Shown piece after piece: positions 10,989-23,500 of a stretch of 64,000 nucleotides of DNA (its first letter is position 1; every line of letters begins with the position of its first letter). The stretch is from contig QRDG01000027.1 of NCBI GenBank assembly GCA_012064385.1, positions 1,581,356 to 1,645,355 on the forward strand, written 5' to 3'. Both the position numbers and the translations under genes were made by a program. The notes beneath the pieces are model-generated. The model was given only the letters and a program-made list of their open reading frames with translations. It ran no database searches and was not told where the DNA came from. The stretch comes from Puccinellia tenuiflora (lineage: Eukaryota; Streptophyta; Magnoliopsida; Poales; Poaceae).

Positions 10989-12739
10989 TGAAGAGTTCGT
11001 TGCATAGAAAACAAAAAATTTCCTACGAAACAAGCGGAAGAAACCCAACGGATCTAGATCTATTAGACGAAGATAGCGAGGAGGAGATCCAATCTCTTAC
11101 CCTTGAAGAATGAGCAAATGCATTTTGTCGATGCAGGGGTTGGTTAGTCAATCCCCGCAACTAGACTCATCTAGTCGTGAGGAGATGTATTATCCGATCC
11201 GAGATCCAATCCGATGGAGCGCCGCACGAGCAACACCTCCGCGGTATCCACACGTTCAGCTTGATGTAGACTTCTTCTCCTTGATCCCGCAAGCGAGGAA
11301 GAAGTGGCTCGAGAGATCCCAGCAGCACGACGGCGTGGTGGTGGAGATGGTGGAGAAATCCCGACAGGGCTTCGCCAAGCAGCTGTGGGAGAGAGGAGGG
11401 AGGTGGGAGAGGGAGGCGGCGGCTAGGGTTAGGGGGTGCTGCGCCCCAGCCCTCTCCTCCTCCTTATATAGGTGTGGGGGCAGCCTTTGCCCCTCCCCCA
11501 AGCCCTACGACCGGCCGGCCAAGGGGAAACTTACCTCCCCCCCAAGGCAGCCCCTAGGGTTTTGGGGCCTTTTTTACATGTTTGGTCGCATGGGCCATGG
11601 GGGGCTGGTGCGGCCAGCCCATGTGGGCTGCTGCACGCCCCCTTGGTCCATGTGGACCATTAGGGCATGTGGGTCCCACTGTGGGACACCCCGGAACCTT
11701 CTAGAATATTCTGATACTCTACCGGACAAATTCCCGAACTTTTCCGGAACCCTGGAAACCACTTTCCTTATATGAAACTTTATCTCCGGACTCTTCCGGA
11801 GCTCCTCGTGATATCTAGGATCTCATCCGAGACTTCGAATCAACATTCGTTCATACCATCTAATATCTCAACGTAAGCCCTAGCTACATCGAAGCGTTAA
11901 GTGTGTGACCCAACGAGTTCGACAATATGTAGACATGATCTAATCAATAATCAATAGCGGGACTGGGATGTCCATATTGATTCCTACATATTCAACGAAG
12001 TTCTTTATCGGTTGAACCACGATGTCGGGGATTCAATTAATCCCGTATATGATTCCCTTTGTCTCACGATATATTACTTGCCCGAGATTCGATCGTCGGT
12101 ATCGCCATACCTAGTTTAATCTCGTTACCGGCAAGTTCTCTTTACTCGTTCACATAGAATAGGATCCCCGTGACTAAACACCTTAGTCACATGCTTGCAA
12201 GCTTTAGGATGCTATACTACCGAGAGGGCCCAGAGATATCTTCTCCGTCACATGGAGGGACAAGTTCCAGTCTTGATTCATGTTAGCCAACAAATACCAT
12301 CGGAGAAACCTGAAAGCCATCTTAATCACCCAGTTACGAAGTGACGTTTGATGTCCACAAAGTATTCCTCCGGTAAACGGGAGTGACACAATCTCATTGT
12401 GTAAGGAAACTATACTTGACATATACTAAAAGCGTTGGCAATGAAACTTTGTGACATGATCAATTGCTATGCTTTAAATGGGTATGTCCATCACATCGTT
12501 CTCCCAATGTTGTGACTCCGTTATCAAGTGACTTTAACAAGTCCTTGGCTAGGATACCTTAACCAACTCTTGACTAACGAACTAGTCATAAGAGGCTTAC
12601 TAGGGACACTTTGTTGTTTATATTCCACACTTTTTTTTCCGGTTAATACAATTATACCATGGAGGATAAACATTTATCATGAACGAGAAATATGATAACA
12701 AATAATCTTTATTATTGCCTCTTGGGCATATTTCCAACA
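10989..12739 (-). repeat. Copia LTR (BARE/WIS/Angela-like, 5' LTR)
   Basis: About 1751 bp, plus-strand ends TGAAGAGTTCG...ATTTCCAACA. Read on the minus strand it begins TGTTGGAAATATGCCC, the same start as the plus-strand LTR at 63451. A TATATA motif near 11464-11470, read on the minus strand, is in the expected promoter zone. The flanking AACAC (12740-12744) is the candidate target duplication; its partner is out of view. Confidence 0.88.
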
Positions 12740-13468
12740 AACACCCATGTTTAGAAAGGAGTTGCATGCGGCGTTCCGCATTGATTGTCGTCGTGGCTTA
12801 AGACAATTTTTGATAAAACTTTTCTATTTGTAATATGTTTGTTAATAGGGGTTGAGTAACATAATTTCAGTACTACACTTTTGTTGCTTCATCATATATG
12901 TGAGTTTGGTATTTGTCTGTAAATTGTATCACCTATTATAGTATGGAACATGAGATGCTAACCGTGACAGGTAAGGACATTCTAAGAGATATGTTGTAGT
13001 ATGAGGAGTTCGTGTATTTATGAGAAGTGTTAACGCGTTGTTCTGGGTGACTGGAAACTAAAACGGTTCCCTACACTTGTGGGTATCACTTGTGTACAGG
13101 TGTGCATGTGTAAGGGTATTCCTAGCGGAACAGGTGTGTTAACACCATTGCCTTGCACGTCCATTGCAACTTGACAAATCACCTCACGAAGACTACCGAC
13201 ATATCAGATTGTGTGGATATATCCGAGTAGGATAATTTCATCAAGTTCCTTGTAATGACCAATATACCCCTCATCATATGTTCTAGTTGAGGGGCAAACA
13301 TGTAATATCATACATGAACGATTACGTACAGGAATTTAAAATTTTCGTCTTACACGTAACGCATCAAGATTTATCTATGAAGGAACAAACATCGGACAAG
13401 ACGGATATAGATCATCATACCAACGCAATGGAGCAGAAGGGTGCGTCAGTGAATATGTCGGTGTAGCC
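12740..13468. other. Unassigned intergenic DNA
   Basis: No coding frame, terminal repeat or known element recognised. It may be old host DNA between two Copia elements or leader DNA of the element at 13469-20277. Confidence 0.5.
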
Positions 13469-13970
13469 TGTTGAAGATTCTCACAACTAAGCCTAGTCGT
13501 GAGAACTTATCGATCCCCGTTCCCACATACAACCTTCTGGATCGAATCCAACGAGGATCAACTCAATGATCCTTTCGAGAGCTCGCACATGTACACTGGT
13601 TAAACTCCAGCTAGACTTCGTCGTCCAGGACTTAGTTCCTACCGGTGTATAATAGGTGGAGATCCGAACACAGGGGAGAGAGAGAAATAATGGACCCAAG
13701 CATAGGGGAAACTCGAACTCAGATCCAATTTTGTGTCTCCCAATGAGTAGGCATGAGGGGTATATATATAGGAGCAGGGAAGGGGAGGCGAGGGCAACCG
13801 GCTTAATTAGGGAAGGGGCTCCCAAAGCCGGCCGGTTCCCCAACCCTAGATGGGCCCCACCCGGCTGTCGCCACCTCCCTACCCTAGCCATGCCGCCACC
13901 CCTTCCTTGGGCTACTTGCCCCCCAAGGCAAGTGGGGGTAGACCAGGAAGGGCTTGGCCAGCCGGCCCAC

Positions 13971-15052
13971 TGATTGCTGCTGATGAAGAGTTGGGTGGTG
14001 CCCCAAGTGAAGGCGTGGATGTAGCAAGTAGCAGTTTTCCCTCAATTAAGAACCGAGGTTTAATCGAACCAGTAGGACTTTGAAATCAACAACGAGGTGA
14101 ACGTCAACGCTGTCACGCATACCGTTGACGAACATGGACCTGCACACACTCAACCAATTACTTTGCCCCCAACGGCAGGAAGGTTGTCAATCTTCCCAGT
14201 CTGCTGAAAACAAAGCGGTTAAACATATAGTGTAGTGAAATGAATTATGGAAATAGACCAGCGAGCAAGTGAATATGGAAAGCAAGTAAACAAGGTTGTA
14301 AACAATGTAAAAATATGGACCGGGGCCATGGGTTCACTAGTGGTGTCTCTCCAATAAATAAAATACTCATATGAAGGATGAACGAATTATAGTTGGGCAA
14401 TTGACAAGATTATGACACAAACTTAATCTAGCTATATCAAAGTGTTCATGGTAATATTCTTGTAGGCATCACAACAAGGAACAAAGACCGTTATCGAACT
14501 TCATCTTTGTCTAAAAAGTCCACCTAGGGATCGCTATCCAGCATGTCACCCATCGGTATTAAGTCGCAAGCAACAGACATTTGCATTAAGTAAAGTGTAT
14601 GAAGTAAGCAATATTTATTATCACGTAGACATAAACACCGCTCTTTTACCCTTAGTCATAATAGCACACCCTCGTCCTTAGACGTTTCTGTCACTCGTTC
14701 CCAGACACAAGAGGGGGCATGAACCAACTATCTAGCATAAATACTCTCTCTTGGAGACATAAGCAATCACTTGGCCAAAGCAACTACACACATCGAAGAG
14801 CATGCAAGAACATAAATTAATATATAAGAATCATGCACAATCTGATCATAACTTCATAATCCATCGGATCCCAACAAACACATCATATATCATTACAAAT
14901 AGTCGATCTTGATCATGTAGGGCAGCTCACAAGACCATAAACATGAAGCACAAGGGAGAGAGACAACCATCTAGCTACTACCATGGACCCGTAGTCCAAG
15001 GTGGAACTACTCACACATCATCTCGGCAGAAGGCATGGCGATGTAGAGCATA
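13971..15052 (-). repeat. 3' LTR, truncated on its inner side
   Basis: Aligns by eye to 17333-18414 with scattered substitutions and small indels. After GATGTAGAGC it jumps to unrelated internal DNA (ATAAACACCAGC), whereas the other LTR continues with CCTCCGGGATC. About 511 bp of LTR is missing. Confidence 0.88.
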
Positions 15053-16697
15053 AACACCAGCAACCGGGACAAGAATGACTATAGAACATACATTAAGCAT
15101 AAACACAAAAACTCCACACTGTCTTCCTTGTTAACCAAAACATTCATATGATGAAAATACTTGGCTATTAAACTTACAAGTATGAAAAACCTTATAAATT
15201 CAAGCTTTAACGGTAGTTCTTCAGTAATGAGCTTTAACTTAAATAACCAGCAAGTTTAAACATTAATTCACTTAACATCTCAAAACAATTGGCAAGTGTC
15301 AATTTATTCAAACATAAAGATCTACAAGACAATGCAAGTTTTTCATCACACCACTACCACATGCACGACATTTTTATCATTCGAACAAATTGAACAAGCA
15401 ACCATAAACTACTCTTTAAGAAAATATAAGTGAAGAATAAGAGAGTATAATAACAACAACTAACAGCTCTTAAAAAGATATAAGCGAAGCATAAGAGCTG
15501 ATAAGAAAAACAAAACTAAGAATACTCAACAAAATATAAGTGAAGCACAGGTGTATTCTAATGAAAAAGCGGAGTGTGTCTCTCTCCCACACAAGATAGC
15601 TAGGGTCCAACAAAGTACATGACCGGCAAACAAACTAAAACAAACTGAAAGCAAAATAAAATGACGTTCCAAGAATAGCACATAATATGTGAAGTGATAA
15701 AAACATAGTTTCAACGGAGACGGCCTGATGGTTGTCGATGAAGAAGAGGGGATTCCTTGGGCATCCCCAAGCTTAGATGCTTGAGTCTTCTTGAATGTTC
15801 AGGGGGATGACATGGGGGCATCCCCAAGCTTGTACTTTTGTCCATCCTTCAATTTCTTTCATCATATTCTCTCGTGGAATCTAAAAACTCCCTTCGCACA
15901 AAACTTCTCATAAACTGATTAGAGGGTTAGTTCCAATAAAATAAAATCCACTTGGATTCCACCAAGAAAAATTGCACAAACTTGATTTAGCATTAGATAC
16001 TGTTTACTAAGCCTCAAGGGTGGCACTCCTTCCACAAAGTACCACTAATGATTCCAATAAAAGAGGCAAATACAAATTAAGGCAGAATCTGTCAAAACTG
16101 GACAGTCTGTAAAGATCTATTTTTAAAGACACTTACGTAGCTCAAATCAGAAAACTTAAAACTAATGAAAACTTTATATAAGTATAAGTCTTGCTGTCAA
16201 AAAGTTCCAGAAAAAGATAACATCCTAGGATTTTTCGAGATTTTCTACATCAGGAGCTTACAATCTGTTTCTGGACAGCAAAACAAAACTTCGCACTTTC
16301 AATGCATTAGAGGCTAATTCTTGGCACACATAAACTAAAAACAAATATACAATGAAGTTAATACATAAGAAACAACTCCATGACTCAAGAAAATAAAAAT
16401 AAAAATTGGGTTGCCTCCCAACAAGCACTTTTCTTTAACGCCTTTTTGCTATGTGCAATGCCACATATCAAGTCTTTTCGGAGGCCTTAGCAAAATCATG
16501 AGCATCGTCATCTTCCAAATCAAAGCTAGAAAATTTATCATAAATACATTGTATCCTACCAATACAAGGTTGAGAATCTCCCCTTTCCTTTCTCTTTGGT
16601 TGGCTATTCTCATCAAATAGATTTTGAGGAGCAATCCAACCAAAGTTATCTTCCAAAGCATCGGCCATACCAAGCAATTTAAATGGGATAGGAATTT

Positions 16698-17140
16698 TTA
16701 CCTCCCTCTCACCTCAGTTTTTTCATCATAATCATTGGTTTTGATGTCCAAAGTCTTCAAAGTATGCACAATATTAAGACCATATCCAATCATGTTATAG
16801 TGTGCAAATATCTTCCTAGCTTCTCTAGCCACATCATTAAACTCCATAAGTAGAGTTTTTAACACAAAATCCTTATCCTCACCATCCTTCATATCATCAA
16901 GTTTGAGAAACATTTGCTGAAAAATAGGATTGAGGTTAACGAATCTTGCTTCTATCATTCCATCCAAAGAAGCTATAGCACTTTCATAAGAATCGGTGAG
17001 TTCAAACAAGGCTTCTCGATAAAATTGCTTAGACCATTAACATGATTAAGAAATTCTTCCATATTACTTCTACCAATGATTAAACTGCTACCTACACTAA
17101 TATCTTTCATACCAAACTTAGGAGGAAACATAGCTACTAA
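16698..17140 (-). pseudogene. Gypsy gag N-terminal remnant
   Basis: The minus strand holds two overlapping open pieces in different frames: one around 17140-16973 beginning MFPPKFGMKDISVGSS and one around 17009-16698 with FVNLNPIFQQMFLKLDD. The placement, directly after the primer-binding site and leader, is that of gag. The Retrotrans_gag motif was not seen and the frame is broken, so it is a dead remnant. The family assignment rests on position. Confidence 0.5.
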
Positions 17141-17304
17141 ACAAAAGATAAAACTAAGCAAAACAAGAATAAAGACTACACTATTTTTTTGGGGTTTTAA
17201 AAATTTTAAGCAAGTAAATAAGCAAAACAAGAAGTAAACTAAGCAAGACAAAAACAAAGTAAAGTGATTGAGAGCACGAGACTCCCCTTGCTGCAGCTCC
17301 AAAG

Positions 17305-17322
17305 TCCCCGGCAACAGCGCCA
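17305..17322 (-). promoter_or_regulatory. Primer-binding site (tRNA-Asp type)
   Basis: The minus strand reads TGGCGCTGTTGCCGGGGA, one base from the usual Asp-type site. It lies 10 nt inside the LTR start at 17333. Confidence 0.85.
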
Positions 17323-17332
17323 GAAAACTGCT

Positions 17333-18925
17333 TGATTGCGGCTGATGAAGAGTTCGGTGGTGCCCCAAGCGAAGGCGTGGATGTAGCAAGTAGCAGTTTT
17401 TCCTCAATTAAGAACCGAGGTTTAATCGAACCAATAGGACATTGAAATCAACAACGAGGTGAACATCAACACTGTCACGCGTACCGTTGACGAACGTGGA
17501 CCTGCACACACTCAACTAATTACTTTGCCCCCAACGGCAGGAAGGTTGTCAATCTTCCCGATCTGCTGAAAACAAAGCGGCTAAATGTATAGTGTAGTGA
17601 AATGAATTATGGAAACGGACCAGCGAGCAAGTGAATATGGAAAGCAAGTAAACAAGGTTGTAAACAATGTAAAAAGATGGACCGAGGGCCATGGGTTCAC
17701 TAGTGGTGTCTCTCCAATAAATAAAATACTCATATGAAGGGTAAACGAATTACAGTTGGGCAATTGACAAGATTATGACACAAACTTAATCTAGCTATAT
17801 CAAAATATTCATGGTAATATTCATATAGGCATCACAACAAGGAACAAAGACCGTTATCCAACTGCATGTTTGTCTAAAAAGTCCACCTAGGGATCGCTAT
17901 CCAGCATGTCACCCATCGGTATTAAGTCGCAAGCAACTTACATTTGCATTAAGTAAATTGTATGAAGTAAGAAATATTTATTATCACGTAGACATAAACA
18001 CCGCTGTTTTACCCTTAGTCGCAACAGCACACCCTCGTCCTTAGACGTTTCTGTCACTCGTGCCCAGACACAAGGGGGGCATGAACCAACTATCTAGCAT
18101 AAATACTCTCTCTTGGAGACATAAGAAATCACTTGGCCAAAGCAACTACACACATTGGAGAGCATGCAAGAACATAAATTAACTTATAAGAATCATGCAC
18201 ATCTGATCATAACTTCATAATCCATCGGATCCCAACAAACACATCATATAGCATTACAAATAGTCCATCTAGATCATGTAGGGCAGCTCACAAGATCATA
18301 AACATGAAGCACAAGGGAGAGAGACAACCATCTAGCTACTTCCATGGATCCGTAGTCCAAGGTGGAACTACTCACACATCATCCCGGCGGAAGGCATGGC
18401 GATGTAGAGCCCTCCGGGATCAATCTCCCCTCCGGCAGCGTGCCGGGAGCAGCTTCAGAATCTCCCCGAATTAGGTTTCGAGGATGCGGCGGCTTCGGGT
18501 TGAGTTTCTGGAAAATAATTGCCGCCCCGAGCGTTTTAGAGTTTTTGTGATTTTATAGGTGTTGTGGGGGGCCGAGGCGGCGCCCAGAGGGCAGGGGCGG
18601 GCCCCACCCACGATTCCATGTGGGGCCGCGGCTGCTGGCCACCCCTGGCCCCTGGGTGGCCCCCCAGGTCGCCCTTTGGTCTCTGACGTCTTCTTGTCGA
18701 ATAAAAATTCCCCGTAAATTTTCGTCCAATTCCGAGAATATTTCCAGAAGTAGATTTTCTGAAATAGAAAACAGCAAAAACAGGGAACTCGCACTGGGCA
18801 TCTTATTAATAGGTTAGTCCGACAAAAAGCCTAAAAATGATGTAATAAGATAGTAAAAACATGTAACAATGGCATATTATTAGCATGGAACAATAAAAAA
18901 TTATAGATACGTTTGACATGTATCA
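17333..18925 (-). repeat. 5' LTR of the deleted Gypsy element
   Basis: 1593 bp, plus-strand ends TGATTGCGGC...ACATGTATCA, followed by the CCCAC target duplication. GC-rich promoter-like DNA lies near 18380-18680. Confidence 0.9.
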
Positions 18926-20317
18926 CCCACTAATTGGCCAATTGGCTTATGCTACTCCAGAGGTCCTTCCGGCCTCCGAACAGCCCATGGGACCTTCCGA
19001 CTATTTATTTTTCCACCATTTATTTATCTAATAAATCCCGACATCAAAATACCTCCTATAAAATCTCGGAACGTTTTCAAAATTCCTTATACTTATTTTA
19101 ATAACCTTGGACATCATATGCCCTCTTATTTTAATAACTATTTGGTCAGCATTAAAACATATTTTTAATGACAACGGGACATCACATGCACACTTATAAA
19201 AATCTCTGGAATTGTTATGTTATCATTAAAACCTATTTTAATGATAGCGAGACATCGTATGTCCGCTATATAAAATCCTAGAGTTCTTCCATTCTATCCG
19301 AATGATTTTGATCACGTCAGAACCATTTCGGTGACACTCTCTCTTATTCCAACAATTCAACTATACACTAAAGAATATAACCGGGTTAAGTGTGTTACCC
19401 TCCAGGATCGATAAGGAGTGGGCATGACTCAGAACACATTCTGATCAATAATCAATAGCGGAGCCGTGGACACCCATATTGACTCCCACTGTTATGCGAA
19501 TGTATGCTTAGATTTGAACTTATTGGCTGTCATATTTATTTCCCACTCCTTTGTCATATTGAACATTATTCCAGATGAGATATTCTGATATCATGTGAAG
19601 CAACTCCTTGATCACGACATCTTTTTTCTCTCGTTACCGATATGTTCTCTTTTACTCGTTACCGTATTCCAGTAACCTCATAATATAAATATCATGCAAT
19701 GTCTGCATAATGTATTGGGTACTCTCATATCGAGTGGGCCCATGTTATATATCGCTTTTGTGAGAGGAGCAATTCCCAATCTTTAAACATCAAGATTAAT
19801 ACACACTCTCCGAGTTACCCAGAAGTTGTCTTTATGATCATCCTGTTACGGTGTGACGTCTACCAGCACCAAAGTAACATTTCAGGTATGTACAATCCTA
19901 ATAACCTCATGGTCTAAGGATATATGTATATGTCAACCTTGCTGTGATAATACATTAACAATGTGACGAAAATGATGTCATAGCAGATCACCAATTGGGT
20001 AAATCCAGCTATATTGTTCTGCCAACAATGTGCTCTTATTGTTGCCAGCAAACTCTTGCTCATGACCAGAAAAGCAGAGTCGTCAAACAATCAACAAGCT
20101 AGTCTAAGAGGCAAGACTAGGGTCTTTTGAATTTTTTCATGTCTCTACACGTGCGTACGGGGTTTCCTCTGAATCCGTTATTCGAAAATCACAACACTTA
20201 TAGCATAAAACATAAACATTAATTATGAAACAGTTATTAATAACAATTATTATTTCCTCTTGGGCATAACTCCAACAACAATTTTTCTCATTTTCCTACA
20301 AATAGAGGGGACCCCCT

Positions 20318-20342
20318 CCCCCCCCCCCCCCCCCCCCCCCCC
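20318..20342. repeat. Poly-C run (25 bases)
   Basis: An uninterrupted C run preceded by ACCCCCT. It lies between the Copia LTR edge (20277) and the Pumilio start codon (20518), inside the likely promoter or 5' UTR. Run length is prone to sequencing error. Confidence 0.9.
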
Positions 20343-20517
20343 AATTCAAAGGGTCTCCCGCCTCAAGTCTCCGTGCACCCCTTGTAGGCTTCCGTGTTGG
20401 TACCGTTGGTGTCTTCTTCCTTTTACCTAGTTAAATGTACTTCTCATCTTAGTTTCCCATGCAAAACAAAACAAAAACTAAGTTTTGTTCGTTCTTGATG
20501 TGTAAACGTTTGTAGAC

Positions 20518-23500
20518 ATGAATGGCAAGAGCATGTCCAAGGTGCAACCGACGTTTCATTCCCATAGTAAAAATAAGGAGAAAGGAGAGGAGGTATGGGA
20601 GGATGATGTTGTCGCTGTTTTATTCAGCTCGCTTAACCTCGGCTGCCGCCTTGACGATAGCCTCTTCCTAAGTGTTTCGCAATCAGAGGTAACTCATTCC
20701 TTAATTTTTGAAATCATGGTCGACCCGTGTAACTGCTACTATCATATCATATATATCATTGAGCATATATTTAGAAGTGGTCAGGTCATTATTTTAATAC
20801 CACGCATATATAATGATATATTCGGCATTAATTGGCCAGATTATACTATATATGGAGTACAATGATGGGAGATTTATTCGTGGATATAGTATTTTTGGAT
20901 ACTACTTGAACATTAAAAAAAATATTTGTAGATACCAAATAAATTATTATTGCTTGTATACCCTCTAAACTCGTGGCAAAACGAGGTCTTTTTCTTCTGA
21001 GGGGATGGCAAAAGAAACGTGCCGCATTCCACGGGTGATAAGATGCTAGGCTGGGCTGGATCCTACGGCTGCTAGATCTTTTGGTTTTTACTTCCTTAAT
21101 AACTGGCTAGTAGGTACGGAGTAGCTGTTTACGTTGGGCTTTTAAAGCCCACATCGGGCCTGTTATGTAGACTGTTAAGCGCACTTTAGTTCTTCCCCGT
21201 GACGGCGTAGCCTTTCGAATGAATGTTGTTCTCCCACTCAATCTAATTAACGACGGCGGCGGCGGCGGTGGCGGAGGCGGCAAGCCGGCGACAATGTATG
21301 TTGCGTATCGCGCAGCGGAGTCAGAGGCCATGACTGTGCAAACGCCCGGCGTCGGTTCCATGGACGAGGTCGGGCGCCGGGGAAGGGAGACCGGAGATGA
21401 AGCGGAGGGCGGTTTGGGGGGAGGGGGATCCATACTCTGCTCGAAGCCAAGCGATGAGCAGGCGCACTGGTCTGTGGTTGTTCTAGGTATGCGCTGCCAC
21501 CACGAACCAAATCCTGTACTTGGATCTTCGATGAAATAGTTCCAATTGTTTTTTTCTCCTGTTTCTCTCGTGCGTGAATTGTGATTAGGGCATGCAATTT
21601 ACTCTGCATCTTTTGATGTATGTATTACATTGGAATTAATAAGGAGGGTGTGCCTATGTTAATTGGTATCTAGATCAAGTACAACCGAAACGAAAAATGT
21701 GAAATACAGAACAATTATTTGTCGCACCAGAGGGTACTCTTGTCTCTTGCTACCATCGGGTAATCTGATCTTGTGGCACCAGTTGCCGCTAGGTGGAGTC
21801 CAGCCATGGTTCATTCATCCGCCGACATGCTTTACCAAGAAAAGGCCTCCACGCCCTCATCACCCTTGGCTGTTGGGAGCTGTGGAAAGATCGGAAAGTT
21901 AGGTTTTAAATTGAAAAATAAACGTGCTTCCGACCCTTTTGGCAAAAATTGAGAAAGGAAGGAAGGTGTGGATAGCTGTGGGAGCTAAGAACTTATTAGC
22001 TTCTGGGTTTCTCGGTTTAGCCTAGCTCCCCATGTTTACTCCTCATTTATAATGTGAATGTACAAAAAAAAACTAATTCGTAACAAAGACTCGGATTCGG
22101 AACGGGTTGTGTTCAGATATAAAAAATCTCTTATGTATCCTATAGCGTCGGATTCGTAAACGGTGTCGATCCGAAATTGTCCGCACATCTTTTACCACTA
22201 GTTGCACCTTCCTCTTGAACATATTTGTAGTGTTCCCTTGTTGCTATCTTCTGTCACGGTGATTCAACTTGGCCTGTAAGAAATGTTGTAATCCGAAAGG
22301 CTTCTTCGACTTACTATGGCTCTACAACTCTATTTCCTTATCTTAAGTTAAGTTAATAAAAAGAGTATTCAGTTTGTTTGAGCACTTTTAGACTATTGAC
22401 TCATACCAGGGATAAAATATTTAACACGCTTAGCTGATTGATAATAGTAATCTTCTTTTTTCAACAAACACTCTTCACACACACGCACACACCCAAGGTA
22501 GCCTACATGAGAATGGACCTACAGTGCTAGAAGCTGAAGTTGCCATGGACGCCTTGCTAGTGACAGAGACAGCACCTGCCACTCAAAGAAATCTGCATTA
22601 ATGGGACATGTCGAGCCAAACCTCAGGTTTGTCTGTATTAGGCAGGGTATGAAAACTCCGCTAACCATTCGAATTACTATTGCAAGCATCACCAGGGACG
22701 GAACCAGCGGGGGGCGAGCTGGGGCATGGCTCCCCCCTAAGGCTGAAATTTTGTGAAATCTCCTAGGTAATTTGTAGATTTAAGGGCTAAATTTACTCAA
22801 GTTTAGCTATATGGCCCCCTCCAACTAATTTTACATGCAATTGGCCCCCCATATCATCTATTCCTGGTTCCGTCCCTGAGCATCACATTGCTCATTGTGA
22901 GATGGGATAGCAATGGAAAATTCCTCTACCTTTTTTTGTCTTCTGCTGCATATATATGCAGAACTGCCTACCATTGCTTTTTTTGTTAAAGAACATTTTC
23001 TCTTGCTTGGCATGTCGTCTACTCTCTTTTTTGGTTACTTCCTCTGTGGATATTTTTTTCTATTTGAATTAACATGCATTTGTATATTTGCTATATGAGG
23101 CTCATATATCTTAGTTGCTACCTACTAGTCACTATCACAATGCCTACACTACTTGGGCAAGATTGCAACCCTCATAAATCATCGCTTGGTTGCGCTACCT
23201 AGCCTAAGGCAGGGCTATTTGACCTATGTTCCCTAGACCAAGGTTTAGGACCCGGATAGGCTTATCATGATTTCGAAATTTCAATAGTCTGGCCCAAGCT
23301 TAATTTTGTGTGATTTCTTATCCTTGTCTCATCACCACATCTTCCAAGGGGTATGTGGGGTCCAAAGCGCAGGTAGGCCAATGCATGCAAGTTTTCATGC
23401 CTAGCCTGAACCTATAAGTTCTCTTGTCTCCTACACACTCTAAAGCTTTAGGATCAATAGTGGACTAGGTTTGCATTTTTTTTCTATCAAATGTGTTTTG

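Larger units (their letters stand above)
8006..12739 (-). mobile_element. Old BARE/WIS/Angela-like Copia retrotransposon, 5' part
   Basis: In minus orientation: LTR 12739 to 10989, initiator-Met primer-binding site 10987 to 10975, long untranslated leader (10970 down to about 9900), then decayed gag and pol-like DNA to 8006. The 8006-9900 segment resembles from memory the reverse complement of Angela-type coding DNA (for example near 9330, the region that codes the gag start). It has no open frame longer than about 65 codons, so it is an old dead copy. It was later invaded by the Gypsy element at 8005/8006. No other gene is seen in 8006-10988. Confidence 0.75.
13971..18925 (-). mobile_element. 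Gypsy retrotransposon with large internal deletion
   Basis: Perfect 5-bp target duplication CCCAC at 13966-13970 and 18926-18930. Right (5') LTR 17333-18925 is complete, 1593 bp; left (3') LTR 13971-15052 matches only its first 1082 bp. The internal region is just 2.28 kb and keeps the primer-binding site (17305-17322), a gag remnant and the 'GGGCATCCCCAAGCTT' leader-type repeats near 15754 and 15817. Protease, reverse transcriptase and integrase are absent. One deletion removed pol, the polypurine tract and the inner third of the left LTR. The internal DNA near 16100-16450 resembles 5030-5390, so both Gypsy copies belong to related families. Confidence 0.9.
13469..20277 (-). repeat. Copia-type LTR, split by a Gypsy insertion
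   Basis: Right edge: GGCATAACTCCAACA ends at 20277, so the minus strand begins TGTTGGAGTTATGCCC, a clear Copia LTR start. Left edge: TGTTGAAGATTC at 13469 is the probable end. The LTR runs 13469-13970 and 18926-20277 (about 1.85 kb) around the Gypsy element. The right part shares order and motifs with the 10989-12739 LTR (for example 'ATCAATAATCAATAGCGG' near 19440 and the 'TTACCCAGAAGTTG' block near 19818). No internal region or primer site is seen beside 13469, and no matching 5-bp flank was found, so a solo or truncated LTR is likely. Confidence 0.65.

Noticed and set aside
12800..12815. ACAATTTTT as the partner target duplication of the 20277 LTR edge
   Set aside because: The match lies next to a sequence without a TG LTR start and is an AT-rich string likely by chance.
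21219..21539. Alternative first exon of the Pumilio gene
   Set aside because: A donor-like CTAG/GTATGC would end the exon in phase 1, which does not join in frame to the phase-0 exon at 27556. The Gly run is from a GGC microsatellite.
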